A DNA stretch of 64,000 bases from Promethearchaeota archaeon (GCA_013375495.1 JABXKC010000014.1:18973-82972); one strand, 5' to 3'. Counted from the stretch's first letter, positions 35,999 through 44,945 are shown. The notes: generated from the letters alone by a model not told the origin. Numbers and translations are program-made.

Positions 35999-36850
35999 AT
36001 GGAAATAGAAAATGTATGTGTAATAGGTGCTGGAGTCATGGGCTCAGGAATTGCACAATTAGCGGCAACCCACAGATATCAAGTAAATTTAGTTGATATA
36101 AATGAAGAAATATTGAAAAAGGCTAAAGCAAGTATTGATAAAAACTTGAATAGATTCTTTGTAGCAAAAAATAAAATCTCAAATGAAGAAGCAGACAATA
36201 TCCTTAATAGAATTCATTTAATTACTAACAGAGACGAAGCGATAAACGATGTTCAAATAGTAATTGAAGCGGTTTTTGAAGATATGGCTTTAAAACAACA
36301 ATTATTGTCAGATTTAGACGAGAAATGCGATAAGGAAGTAATAATAGCTTCTAACACATCATCATTGTGTATAACGGACATGGCAATGAAAGCAAAAAAT
36401 CAAGAAAGAATCGTCGGTATTCATTTCTTTAACCCTGCTCCAGTTATGAAATTAATTGAATTAATTAAAGGAAAAAATACATCAAATGAAATTATGGATA
36501 GAGCTAGACAATTTTCCAAAACCTTAAATAAAACTGTTGTCACTGTGAACGATTCTCCTGGATTTATAACAACTAGACTGATTTATGTTTTATGTAATGA
36601 AGCAATAAACATGAAGCAGGAAGGTATCGCTAACACAGAAGACATAGATACTGCGGTTAAATTAGCTTTTAACTTTCCAATGGGACCATTAGAACTTTCG
36701 GATTTAGTAGGAAACGATATTTATCTTCACATTGGTGAATATCTATCTGAGAAATTAGGGAAAAATTATCAACCAAGTCCATTATTACATGAAATGGTCA
36801 AAGATAATCAAATTGGGCGTAAAACAAAAAAAGGCTTCTATAATTATTAA
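35999..36850 (+). CDS. hbd: 3-hydroxyacyl-CoA (3-hydroxybutyryl-CoA) dehydrogenase
   Basis: 283 residues, the usual length of single-domain Hbd/PaaH. NAD-binding GAGVMGSGIAQLAA at the N-terminus, then IEAVFEDMALKQ, ASNTSSL with the catalytic Ser, GIHFFNPAPVMKLIE with the catalytic His, and the C-terminal dimer domain with NDSPGFITTR and GPLELSDLVGNDI. Oxidises 3-hydroxyacyl-CoA with NAD+. Follows the crotonase gene closely, so the pair forms two consecutive beta-oxidation-like steps. Confidence 0.95.
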   Translation: MEIENVCVIGAGVMGSGIAQLAATHRYQVNLVDINEEILKKAKASIDKNLNRFFVAKNKISNEEADNILNRIHLITNRDEAINDVQIVIEAVFEDMALKQQLLSDLDEKCDKEVIIASNTSSLCITDMAMKAKNQERIVGIHFFNPAPVMKLIELIKGKNTSNEIMDRARQFSKTLNKTVVTVNDSPGFITTRLIYVLCNEAINMKQEGIANTEDIDTAVKLAFNFPMGPLELSDLVGNDIYLHIGEYLSEKLGKNYQPSPLLHEMVKDNQIGRKTKKGFYNY

Positions 36851-36883
36851 CATTTTTATAAATAGTATTAAAAAAAAATTGAT

Positions 36884-37129
36884 TTAGAAGTATCCATAAT
36901 TCCTGTAGTGAACATTTCTCTTCGCGGCATCCGGGGAAACTAACTCTTCCAGATATTTTGCGTTATACTTACCTTTCTTTAGTAATTTTAATAACGCTTT
37001 TTTCACTGGTTTCTGTTCTTCCTGTGGTTCCACTACTTCGCGTAATACTTGTTTAACAGGAACTTCCTCTAAAACTACTACTTCAAGTTTTAATTCTGGT
37101 TCCTCTTTCCTTACGAGTACTTGCTCCAT
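36884..37129 (-). CDS. Small acidic/basic hypothetical protein
   Basis: 81 residues: an N-terminal half rich in Glu and Val (KEEPELKLEVVVLEEVP), a Lys-rich helix and a C-terminal tail with RNVHYRNYGYF. Start at ATG with a strong GGAGG Shine-Dalgarno sequence nine bases upstream. 27 bases downstream of another small gene on the same strand, so the two form an operon. No known family recognised. Confidence 0.65.
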   Translation of the reverse strand: MEQVLVRKEEPELKLEVVVLEEVPVKQVLREVVEPQEEQKPVKKALLKLLKKGKYNAKYLEELVSPDAAKRNVHYRNYGYF

Positions 37130-37156
37130 TTATTATTACCTCCATATTTGTAATTT

Positions 37157-37384
37157 TTATAGATCTTTCAAACTAAATAGAAACTTATTAGGATTTAAAT
37201 AATAATATCCTTCTGATTTCTTCCATCTTTTAAGGATTCTTTCCTTATCAATCTGTCCTGGTTCCTCTTCTGTGAAAGGAATTTTAACAGGTTCTATTTT
37301 TGCTTCTTCTATAAATTTTTCCTTTAAAGCTTCAGATAAAGATTGTTCTAACTCATAATATATTATTTTTTTACTCTCTGTCAA
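37157..37384 (-). CDS. Small hypothetical protein, TTG start
   Basis: 75 residues, charged, with YYELEQSLSEALKEKFIEEA and a C-terminal SEGYYYLNPNKFLFSL. Start is TTG 37384, supported by a near-perfect GGGGAGGTGG Shine-Dalgarno sequence seven bases away. Upstream partner of the 81-residue gene. Both products have tyrosine-rich C-terminal halves. Function unknown. Confidence 0.65.
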   Translation of the reverse strand: MTESKKIIYYELEQSLSEALKEKFIEEAKIEPVKIPFTEEEPGQIDKERILKRWKKSEGYYYLNPNKFLFSLKDL

Positions 37385-37546
37385 ATTTCGCCACCTCCCC
37401 CCGATATTTTTTCGGGTTTTAGCTAATATAAAATTAGGTCAAAAAGCTATATTTAGTTTTTTGCTTGAAACTTTGAATGGACTTTTGAATCGTCAATAGA
37501 CACTCAACTTTAGTGAGAGTAGCTTGAAATTATTTAGGAGGAAATA

Positions 37547-37786
37547 ATGGTTTTTTTTTACTATATAATTTTATTTATGGTTACTCAAATTCAAATTGAT
37601 AATACGAATACAATGCCAAGTAAAGAAGTAATTTGTGAAAATTGTGGAGAAAATCCCAATGATCGTATTTACGATTGTTATGAATGTAGGAATCAAATAT
37701 GCGATAATTGCGTTAATATCTGCAAACATTGCGATGAAAACTTCTGTGATGGATGCTATAATGATCATAAAAAAGCCTGTAAATAA
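37547..37786 (+). CDS. Small double zinc-finger protein
   Basis: 79 residues. After an N-terminal hydrophobic stretch (FFYYIILF) come eight to nine Cys and a His arranged as paired knuckles: CENCG, CYEC, CDNC, CKHC, CDGC and a final HKKAC, in the style of RING/B-box-like cross-braced zinc domains. AGGAGG ahead of ATG 37547 supports that start; later in-frame ATGs (37577, 37613) would remove the hydrophobic part. Its TAA is directly followed by the ATG of a GIY-YIG gene, so the two are translationally coupled. Confidence 0.7.
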   Translation: MVFFYYIILFMVTQIQIDNTNTMPSKEVICENCGENPNDRIYDCYECRNQICDNCVNICKHCDENFCDGCYNDHKKACK

Positions 37787-38191
37787 ATGAAAGGAACTTA
37801 CATCATAGTAATTTATTTACCGGAAAATTCTAAAATAAAAATCGGATCGTTAGGAATACTCGATTTTATCAAAGGCTATTATTTATATATTGGCTCAGCT
37901 ATGAAAAATAAGGGTTCTACGACGTTAGAAAACAGAGTTAGAAGACACATCTCGAGTCCTGAGAAGAAGAAACTATTTTGGCATATCGATTATTTATTAG
38001 CAAATAAAATTTGCGTAATCACTCATATTTACTTAATCCCATCATTGAACCGAATGGAATGCATTCTTTCTAAAGAATTATTTAAAGCTACAGATAAGTA
38101 CATTAAGAATTTTGGATCAAGTGATTGTCTATGTCCAAGTCATCTCTATTATTTTACAGAATTCAATGGAATAGAAAGTTGTATTAATTAA
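37787..38191 (+). CDS. DUF123 GIY-YIG-type protein
   Basis: 134 residues of the DUF123 family, a GIY-YIG nuclease-like fold found mainly in archaea, sometimes fused to endonuclease III. Motifs: GTYIIVIYL, GYYLYIGSA (the YIG part), NRVRRHISS with the conserved Arg, and FWHIDYLL. The C-terminal SSDCLCPSHLYYF is a typical family end. Its start codon abuts the zinc-finger gene's stop. The last eight bases overlap the end of the converging gene. Possibly DNA repair, not proven for the family. Confidence 0.85.
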   Translation: MKGTYIIVIYLPENSKIKIGSLGILDFIKGYYLYIGSAMKNKGSTTLENRVRRHISSPEKKKLFWHIDYLLANKICVITHIYLIPSLNRMECILSKELFKATDKYIKNFGSSDCLCPSHLYYFTEFNGIESCIN

Positions 38192-38618
38192 CTTTATTTC
38201 TGTCAATTACTCTCAATTCCATTACAATCATGCCCCAACCACCACATTCTAATCCCACATCATTACAGCTAACTCTATTAAAACGCATTTCGTTGGGATT
38301 CGCTCCAGCATACATTAATTCGATTGCAGAAGTAATTATTGTATCTAAAACTGATAAAGCATATATACAGATTCTTTTTGGGCTTAGTTTCGTAAGTAAA
38401 TTCCCTGAACCATCAAAATAGATTTTATCACCTTTCTTATGTTGACTATTACATCCTTTTGATTCGATTACTTCGATGACTATTGTTTTATTTAACAAAG
38501 GTAACGATTTTGTAATTATTTCGACATTATTAGGGTTATCAAGAAAGAGTTTTAATTCTTCATCATTATAATCTAACCGCTCTTTTATATTTTTTTTCAT
38601 ATCTTCAGTTAATTTCAT
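38184..38618 (-). CDS. TIGR04076-family protein
   Basis: 144 residues. The pattern IEVIESKGCNSQHKKGDKIYFDGSG, then PKRICIYALSVL and CNDVGLECGGWGMIVME matches the small TIGR04076 family of anaerobes, with conserved Cys but no known activity. GATGAT Shine-Dalgarno-like sequence upstream of ATG 38618. The 3' end overlaps the DUF123 gene by eight bases, convergently. Confidence 0.7.
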   Translation of the reverse strand: MKLTEDMKKNIKERLDYNDEELKLFLDNPNNVEIITKSLPLLNKTIVIEVIESKGCNSQHKKGDKIYFDGSGNLLTKLSPKRICIYALSVLDTIITSAIELMYAGANPNEMRFNRVSCNDVGLECGGWGMIVMELRVIDRNKVN

Positions 38619-38657
38619 AGAACATCATCTTTATTTATATTATGAGTTTAGAAGCTT

Positions 38658-39176
38658 TTATGTAATAAAAATAGATGCTTCGAGAAATATTAAACTTATG
38701 GATAAAACACAAATTAAAAAAATTTCAATCAATACTCCAGATCGTTTGTACTTTCTATCAGGAAGCCAGAAAAATAACTTTTCTCTTACCCAATCAACGA
38801 TATGATGAAAATAATACTTATCACCCCATTTAGATTCTGGATTTTTTTTTCTTATTTTCTTTTGAATAGGTCGTAATATGAACCAATCCCAAAGATCCAT
38901 AATATTGGCAAATAATATGCTTAACCAATAGGGAATAATGAAAATAACTATTGAGAACCAAGATACAGCATATATGAAGTAATGCCAAATAACCCAGAAT
39001 TCATCTCCCTTCCGAACTTCTGGCGTATGGTAGGTAATAAAGGCAATACCGTCAACAATTATATGAGATATAAACGCAAAAACGATTGTAAAGATAAGAT
39101 TCCAAGGAAAAATCAAAAATTTAAAGCAGAAAATTTGAATAACTATAGCAACAAGGTTATGGGTTATGGTTTCCAA
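38658..39176 (-). CDS. Putative membrane metal-dependent hydrolase-like protein
   Basis: 172 residues with four membrane helices. Conserved-looking polar positions within or near helices: THNLVA at the start, FISHIIVDGIAF, ITYHTPE, DLWDWFILRP and YYFHHIVDW. This spread of His and Asp recalls the YdjM/DUF457 membrane-bound metal-dependent hydrolases, but the match is loose. Function unknown. Confidence 0.55.
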   Translation of the reverse strand: METITHNLVAIVIQIFCFKFLIFPWNLIFTIVFAFISHIIVDGIAFITYHTPEVRKGDEFWVIWHYFIYAVSWFSIVIFIIPYWLSILFANIMDLWDWFILRPIQKKIRKKNPESKWGDKYYFHHIVDWVREKLFFWLPDRKYKRSGVLIEIFLICVLSISLIFLEASIFIT

Positions 39177-39313
39177 TAAAAACTTCTACTTTCTGCTTAA
39201 TTATAATGTATATATTATTTTCTTGAATTATCCCAAATTCTTAAAATTTTTTAACTTTGTAATTGATTTAAACATATCAAAATTCAATCTTAAGATTTTA
39301 TAAGTGATAAGAA

Positions 39314-40258
39314 ATGGGAATGTTAGATGGAAAAGTTGCCATTATAACTGGAGCTGGTAGGGGTTTAGGAAGAGAAGAAGCGTTATTAATGGCAAAAGAA
39401 GGATGTAATTTATTAATTAATGACTTAGGTGCCGGATTCGATGGTAAAGGAGCAGAAGCTAAGGTAGCTGACATTGTTGCTGAGGAATGTAGAAAATTTG
39501 GAGTCAAAGCAGTTGGTAATTACGATTCGGTTACTGATTTTAATAAAACGAAAGCAATGATCGATCAAGCTGTTTCCGAATTTGGAAAATTAGATATCGT
39601 AGTAAATAATGCAGGAATTCTTAGAGATCGTATGCTCTTTAATATGGCTGAAGAAGAATTTGATGATATCATTGCAGTGCATTTAAAGGGTACATTTAAT
39701 ATGACTCGTCATGTAGCTGCTTATTTTAGAGAGACTGGAAAAGCTGATCCTGGTTTAAAGAACTTTGGAAGAATTATCAATACTGCTTCTGATGCGGGAT
39801 TATTAGGAAACATGGGTCAAACTAATTATGGAGCTGCAAAAGCAGGGATTGCTGCGTTTACCGTAATTGCTGCAATGGAACTAAAAAAATATGCTACCGT
39901 TAATTGTATTGTTCCAGTTGCTAGAACTCGACTCACAACTGATGCAACTCCAACAATGGTTGAAGTAATGAATAAACTGGATGAATCTGGATTTGATGTT
40001 TTTGATCCTGCGAATGTTGCTCCTATGGTTGCATTTTTAGCTTCAGATAAGGCAAAAAAAATCAGTGGAGAATTATTTCGTGTAGTCGCAGATAGGGTTT
40101 ATATTTATCAAGGTTGGCATACATATAACCAAATTGATAATGGAGGTAAACCTTTTACGCCACAAATTCTGGCTGAAAGAGTTAAATCAGAATTGATGAA
40201 AGGTGCTCCAAGGAAAGAATCCTTAATGGATGCAATTGGTTCCTTAATTAAAATGTAG
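39314..40258 (+). CDS. Short-chain dehydrogenase (MFE-2-like hydroxyacyl-CoA dehydrogenase type)
   Basis: 314 residues. NAD(P)-binding TGAGRGLGRE, NNAGILRDRMLFNM, catalytic NTASDAGLLGNMGQTNYGAAKAG with Ser, Tyr and Lys. The RDRMLFNM and GQTNYGAAKAG wording is that of the dehydrogenase part of peroxisomal multifunctional enzyme 2, so a 3-hydroxyacyl-CoA or steroid-like substrate is plausible. There is an unusual C-terminal extension of about 70 residues with a GELFRVVADRVYIYQGW segment. Single gene followed by T-rich DNA. Confidence 0.85.
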   Translation: MGMLDGKVAIITGAGRGLGREEALLMAKEGCNLLINDLGAGFDGKGAEAKVADIVAEECRKFGVKAVGNYDSVTDFNKTKAMIDQAVSEFGKLDIVVNNAGILRDRMLFNMAEEEFDDIIAVHLKGTFNMTRHVAAYFRETGKADPGLKNFGRIINTASDAGLLGNMGQTNYGAAKAGIAAFTVIAAMELKKYATVNCIVPVARTRLTTDATPTMVEVMNKLDESGFDVFDPANVAPMVAFLASDKAKKISGELFRVVADRVYIYQGWHTYNQIDNGGKPFTPQILAERVKSELMKGAPRKESLMDAIGSLIKM

Positions 40259-40300
40259 TTTAAATTTCTTTCAATTTTTTTTAATTTTTTTAATTTTCAA

Positions 40301-40582
40301 TTAACACTCTAATTTGTTGACGATCTCTTGGAATATCTGATAGATAATTAGTACTACTTTATCAAAATCTTTATCAGATAATTCTGTATCATTGTTTTTC
40401 AGAGTATTTAATAGGTAATCTAACTTATTTAAAGCGATTTCAATACTTTCAGTTTTTTCATTTAAAGTTAGTTTCTTCAAATGACTTTTTAAAAAAATAA
40501 TCTCGCTAAGAAGTAGATTTACTAACTTTTCTCTTCTTGGTTCAAATAAGTCTGAATACTGCCATTTTATTACTTTACTCAT
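40301..40582 (-). CDS. Small helical hypothetical protein
   Basis: 93 residues, almost all helix, with KLVNLLLSEIIFLKSHLKK and a C-terminal Cys. A GGTGG...AAGGAT Shine-Dalgarno region precedes ATG 40582. No family recognised; could form a four-helix bundle. Confidence 0.6.
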   Translation of the reverse strand: MSKVIKWQYSDLFEPRREKLVNLLLSEIIFLKSHLKKLTLNEKTESIEIALNKLDYLLNTLKNNDTELSDKDFDKVVLIIYQIFQEIVNKLEC

Positions 40583-40707
40583 ATCCTTTCCACCATATTA
40601 ATTAATCTTAACAAAATGAATAGGAGAAGATATTAATCTCTTAGAGAGTCCAATTTTTGTTTTTAAGTAGCTCTAATTGAAAAAAAAAGTTAGAACCTTA
40701 AAAATAT

Positions 40708-42135
40708 CTATTTCTTCAACCTATGATGAGGTGGTTTTAAACCTTCAGGAAGAGGAGACTTATACAGCTTATCTTTATGCTTATGTTCGTGTTCTTTACG
40801 GGCTTTATCTACTAAATCTGGATTTTTCATAAAATCGAGAGCTGCTATCGCTAGTATTTTTGCTGCTGTTAACATCCCCTTATGTCCAATACTCATTCCA
40901 GATGTTGCTACATTTTGCCATGAATGCCCCGGAGAACCCATAACTTCGCAAGCTGTTTCAAATTCACCAAGTGGTACCTTCCAAGAAACATCTCCAACAT
41001 CTGTTGATCCTGGCGATACCTTACCTTTACCAATTGGAGGGATTAATATTTTATTTAAAGGTTGGTTGAGAATCACTTTTGCCATCTCTATCATATCAGG
41101 GGGGATAAACCTATAGTATCCTTCCAAAGAATCTTTTGGTATTGATTTTTTAAGTTCATTTGCAAAGGCTATATCGTCTTTATTAAATCTCGGGCCCCTT
41201 ACTTGCTTCATTGAATTTGAAATTACATCGCTAACTACTTTTGTATACATCGTATTATACATTCCACTTAAAAAATCGATTTCCATTGTTGTTTCAGTCA
41301 TTAAAGTTGCTCCTTTTGCTATATTTATAAGTCTTGCGTATAATTCTTCAACCTGATGCCGTTTTGGAGCACGTACAAAATAATACACCTCCGCCTCAGC
41401 GGGGACCACATTTGGAGCATCGCCCCCGTGAGTTATGACGTAATGTAATCTCGCGTCCGGAATCATATGTTCACGCATATAGTTAGCTCCTATATTCATC
41501 AACTCTACAGCGTCTAATGCACTCCTTCCATTTTGAGGATCTCCAGCAGCATGTGCGCTACGTCCGTGGAATTTAAAAACAATTGAGTTTACAGCTAAGG
41601 AAGTCATCAAATTTAACATGTTGAAATTACTAGGATGCCAAGTCATTGCTATATCTACATCGTCGAACAATCCTTCTCGTATCATATAACCCTTAGAATT
41701 GAATGTTTCCTCAGCAGGGCACCCATAATAGCGAATCGTTCCTTTTACATCTCCCGTATCAATTGCTTCTTTTACTGCTAATACTGCTCCTAACGATCCT
41801 ACTCCTAAAAGGTTATGACCGCAACCATGACCTGGTGCCCCTTCAGTTAGAACTTCTCTAAAAGGTTCTGCTTTTTGACTGAGCCCTGGGAGAGCATCAT
41901 ACTCACCTAAAATCCCAATAATGGGTTTTCCGTTACCATAATCGGCATAAAATGCAGTAGGCATATCAGCAACATTCGATTTTACAGAAAAACCAGCTTC
42001 ATTAAGAGATTTTGTTAATAATGCTGAAGATTTAAATTCCTCTAATCCTAGTTCAGCAAATTCCCAAATCTGATCACCAATATCTATTAATAAATCTTGG
42101 TTTACCTTAACGCTTTTAATTGCTTGTCTAAACAT
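40708..42135 (-). CDS. M20-family amidohydrolase, AbgB-like
   Basis: 475 residues, like p-aminobenzoyl-glutamate hydrolase subunit B and related M20D peptidases. Metal-site motifs: GEYDALPGLS, GAPGHGCGHN, GCPAEET, then MTWHPS and the distal SPGHSWQ. Cleaves an amide bond of an N-acyl amino acid or folate breakdown product, with two metal ions. No AbgA or transporter is adjacent, but an M29-like aminopeptidase lies directly upstream on the same strand (72 bases), suggesting a small peptide-degradation unit. Confidence 0.88.
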   Translation of the reverse strand: MFRQAIKSVKVNQDLLIDIGDQIWEFAELGLEEFKSSALLTKSLNEAGFSVKSNVADMPTAFYADYGNGKPIIGILGEYDALPGLSQKAEPFREVLTEGAPGHGCGHNLLGVGSLGAVLAVKEAIDTGDVKGTIRYYGCPAEETFNSKGYMIREGLFDDVDIAMTWHPSNFNMLNLMTSLAVNSIVFKFHGRSAHAAGDPQNGRSALDAVELMNIGANYMREHMIPDARLHYVITHGGDAPNVVPAEAEVYYFVRAPKRHQVEELYARLINIAKGATLMTETTMEIDFLSGMYNTMYTKVVSDVISNSMKQVRGPRFNKDDIAFANELKKSIPKDSLEGYYRFIPPDMIEMAKVILNQPLNKILIPPIGKGKVSPGSTDVGDVSWKVPLGEFETACEVMGSPGHSWQNVATSGMSIGHKGMLTAAKILAIAALDFMKNPDLVDKARKEHEHKHKDKLYKSPLPEGLKPPHHRLKK

Positions 42136-42211
42136 GATTAACCTAAATGTAGGTTTACTAATATTTTTTATTTTGAATTCTTTTCAAAACCTTGTATTCT
42201 AGAAAATAAAA

Positions 42212-43207
42212 TTAAAGGATGTCCCCATCTTTAATTAAAACCTTCGAAGAGCCATCCTTAAAAGTAATATTCATTGTTGGTTTATAAAATAGGAAATCTC
42301 TATGGTTTTTTGATCTGTTCTGCCCTCCTTCCATATCTTCATTATTCCCAAAAGCAATATGGGCTGTCTTAAGGGCTTTTTCGTCCTCGAGTAAATTACC
42401 CGTTAATTTAGCACCAGGGTTAAGACCAATTCCCAATTCTCCTATAATTCTAGCTTCTTCATCAATACTAGTTAATTTTTCAACATTTTCAACTAAATTT
42501 TGATCCTCGCTTTCGACATTGATGATTCTGCCTTTTTCTATAAAAATCTTCAAGGGTTTACTCACGTTACCTATATCTCCGATGGAACCATCGCAAACTA
42601 TTAAACCATCACCCTTGGTTTCTACGGGACCACACCATACTTCGCCACAGGGTAAATTAGCAAGGTATGACTCCTCTATAAGTTGAGTATCCGTTGAAAA
42701 TCCGCGATCTTCAATATGTAATACAACATCTGTTCCTCCCGGTGCTGTGATATGCACCTGTTTCGCGTTGTTAAAACTGCTTATCATCTTATCTGCTATA
42801 ACGACCATTTTATCATAATCTACATTCATTGGACCTTCAATCATCATCGATTTAGTAATACTTGGACAATGACCTACTCGAACTGCTTTATTAACATGAA
42901 CTTCATCTATCCATTTGACTCGAAAAGGAGTTTCTTCTGCTAAACCTTTAAAAGCATTAATAATTAGTGTTTTTCCTTTAAGTAAAGAAATCAAATCTGT
43001 AGGTATTTCAAAGATAGGACGAATTTCTTCAGGTAAGAAATATAAATGAGCTGTGCACCCATATTCAATGGCTGCAGCGTAAAAAGCTTCCCCTTCACTT
43101 TTAGTATGTTCATCAGTTATGACTAATACATCGTCTTTTTTCTTTAATTTTAAGACGTGAACCATCGCTTTTTGCGCTGATTTTATCATCTTTTTGAAAT
43201 CATTCAT
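42212..43207 (-). CDS. M29-like (leucyl/thermophilic) aminopeptidase
   Basis: 331 residues in the aminopeptidase T/M29-related family. The N-terminal part (KKKDDVLVITDEHT) and the C-terminal core with GFSTDTQLIEESYLANLPCGEVWCGPVE, GIGLNPGAKLTGNLLEDEKALKTAHIAFG and NHRDF are typical: Glu and His of these stretches bind two metals. I chose ATG 43207, seven bases after GAGGA; the TTG at 43213 is too close to it. Upstream of the AbgB-like gene. Confidence 0.85.
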   Translation of the reverse strand: MNDFKKMIKSAQKAMVHVLKLKKKDDVLVITDEHTKSEGEAFYAAAIEYGCTAHLYFLPEEIRPIFEIPTDLISLLKGKTLIINAFKGLAEETPFRVKWIDEVHVNKAVRVGHCPSITKSMMIEGPMNVDYDKMVVIADKMISSFNNAKQVHITAPGGTDVVLHIEDRGFSTDTQLIEESYLANLPCGEVWCGPVETKGDGLIVCDGSIGDIGNVSKPLKIFIEKGRIINVESEDQNLVENVEKLTSIDEEARIIGELGIGLNPGAKLTGNLLEDEKALKTAHIAFGNNEDMEGGQNRSKNHRDFLFYKPTMNITFKDGSSKVLIKDGDIL

Positions 43208-43302
43208 TTTCAAGTCCTCAATTATCTATATAGAATAAATACTAGAATTGAACTAAAAAATTATTGTTTATTATTATTCTTTGTTTAAAATAGAATTTTT
43301 AA

Positions 43303-43333
43303 ACTTAAATACTATTAAACCATAAATATCAAT
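43303..43333 (+). promoter_or_regulatory. 31-bp promoter element, copy 1
   Basis: 28 of 31 bases match the copy at 44482-44512. It contains ACTTAAATA, a plausible TATA box, and ends in TAAATATCAAT; it lies 57 bases before the acyltransferase-like gene. Confidence 0.5.
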
Positions 43334-43389
43334 TAAAATACTTTATAATATCAAATCTTAAACAATCTAATAAAAAAAAATGATTTATT

Positions 43390-44430
43390 ATGAGTGAAGA
43401 GAAATCGAATACTGAAGAGGCTCAACCACAACGAAAAAGATATTATTGGATCGACCACGCAAGAGGGGTCATAATGCTTTTACTTGTTATTACTGAATTT
43501 CTTCCTGTGGTTATTAGGGAAGCATCGGAGATCGGTCGTTTCTTTCTTGCACACCCTCCTAATCAAACCACCGTTGAGTATATGAATATCTATGATTTAG
43601 GTGCTCCCGCTTTTATTTTTATTATGGGTCTACTTATGCCATTGTCTTTTTCACATAGAAAAGAAAGAGATGGAGTAAACAAGGCTGTTAGGCATATGAT
43701 CATACGATATGGGATAATCTTAGTTCTTGGTTTAGTAGTGATTTTAATTGATCATGGGAAAATGATAACAATGGTTGGCGATGTTCCTATAATTATTTGG
43801 GATGTTCTACCTACTCTCGGATTGGTCGGGTTAATTACGATACCATTTTTATTTCTAAAACCTAAACCTCGTGCAATTGTAGCTACAATTATGCTAGTTT
43901 TCTACCAATTTATGCTTCTATATGGTGGTTGGCGCGAATATGCGATTTTTTCTATTCATGGCGGTATTTTTGGAACTATTTTTGGGTTTTCCGCTTTAAT
44001 GATTTACGCAACTTGCTTAGGGGAAGTGTTGCTGTTAAATAAGGAGTTTACAGATAAAAAAAAGTATCAAATTTACGCAGTTGTTGGTGCTATAGCTTTA
44101 ATTGGTGGATTGTTGCTCTGGTTGGTGCCAGGGTGGTATCCAAATAAGCGTCAGGTAACCTTAACCTATATATCAATCAGTTTAGGAGCCGCGATTTTGT
44201 TGTCCTTTATTCTCATAGGCATTGACAAAAAAGTTCAGAAACCGATATTCATTCTAGATAGTTATGGAAAATCTCCTTTCTTAATTTATGTGATAGCGAT
44301 TGTGTTAGAATTTTTAATATCTGATATTATAGAATATGAGATGGATATTTTGATATTCATCATAATGGTTATCATAATGTCTGCTATTGCTATTCTCCTC
44401 GATAAACGGGGTAAAATTATAAAAATATAA
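43390..44430 (+). CDS. Heparan N-acetyltransferase-like (DUF1624/DUF5009 type) membrane protein
   Basis: 346 residues with ten membrane helices after a charged N-terminal tail. YYWIDHARGVIMLLLVITEF and DLGAPAFIFIMGLLMPLSF follow the pattern of the HGSNAT/DUF1624/DUF5009 family, in which the first helix carries D-x-x-RG. These transfer or are thought to transfer acetyl groups across membranes to sugars. The C-terminal YGKSPFLIYVIAIVLEF also fits. Shares a promoter-proximal repeat with the following Roadblock gene, so joint regulation is likely. Confidence 0.75.
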   Translation: MSEEKSNTEEAQPQRKRYYWIDHARGVIMLLLVITEFLPVVIREASEIGRFFLAHPPNQTTVEYMNIYDLGAPAFIFIMGLLMPLSFSHRKERDGVNKAVRHMIIRYGIILVLGLVVILIDHGKMITMVGDVPIIIWDVLPTLGLVGLITIPFLFLKPKPRAIVATIMLVFYQFMLLYGGWREYAIFSIHGGIFGTIFGFSALMIYATCLGEVLLLNKEFTDKKKYQIYAVVGAIALIGGLLLWLVPGWYPNKRQVTLTYISISLGAAILLSFILIGIDKKVQKPIFILDSYGKSPFLIYVIAIVLEFLISDIIEYEMDILIFIIMVIIMSAIAILLDKRGKIIKI

Positions 44431-44460
44431 TTTTATTTTTTTTTATTATTTTACTTTTTT
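44431..44460 (+). terminator. T-tract terminator
   Basis: A 30-base stretch that is nearly all T directly behind the stop codon, no hairpin. Confidence 0.5.
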
Positions 44461-44481
44461 ATACAAAATCAATCTTTCTAG

Positions 44482-44512
44482 ACTTAAATAATATTAAATC
44501 TTAAATATCAAT
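44482..44512 (+). promoter_or_regulatory. 31-bp promoter element, copy 2
   Basis: Near-identical to the element at 43303-43333 and at a similar distance (49 bases) from the start codon of the Roadblock gene. Confidence 0.5.
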
Positions 44513-44560
44513 AACAAGATTATTCTAATAATTCTAAAAACATAAATTAAGATGAGTTGA

Positions 44561-44917
44561 ATGAGTGAAGGAAGGATTAAGGAGGTTCTGGAAAGTCTAA
44601 AATTGATAAAAGGAGTCCATGGGGCAGCTATTATTGAAAAATTCGGTTTGATTAAAGGTAGTGCCTTACCTGGTTGGGTTGATCCAGAAGCGGTTGCTGC
44701 TATGGTTACTCTTATACTAAAAGCGTCTCAAAGAGCCACAAAAGAACTTGAGCAAGGGCAGTTTTATAACGCTATAATTGAAAGTGCTAAAGGAAGAATA
44801 TTATTTTCAGAGATTAAAGGAAGTATTTTAACAATAATTGCAACTACTGACGCAAAACTCGGTATTATTAATCTAAAATTAGGAGCTGCGGTAGAAGTTT
44901 TAAGAGAGCATCTATAA
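44561..44917 (+). CDS. Roadblock/LC7 domain protein
   Basis: 118 residues, a single Roadblock/LC7 domain: ESLKLIKGVHGAAIIEKFGLIKGS as first helix and strand, the central helix with MVTLILKASQRATKEL, and the last strands ILFSEIKGSILTIIATTDAKLG followed by a C-terminal helix. In the family such proteins dimerise and act as regulators or scaffolds for Ras-superfamily GTPases (MglB with MglA; Ragulator with Rag). An MglA-type GTPase is encoded 17 kb away in this window. Asgard genomes carry many copies. Confidence 0.9.
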   Translation: MSEGRIKEVLESLKLIKGVHGAAIIEKFGLIKGSALPGWVDPEAVAAMVTLILKASQRATKELEQGQFYNAIIESAKGRILFSEIKGSILTIIATTDAKLGIINLKLGAAVEVLREHL

Positions 44918-44945
44918 GAAAGATAGCATTTTCTCTTCATCTTAA

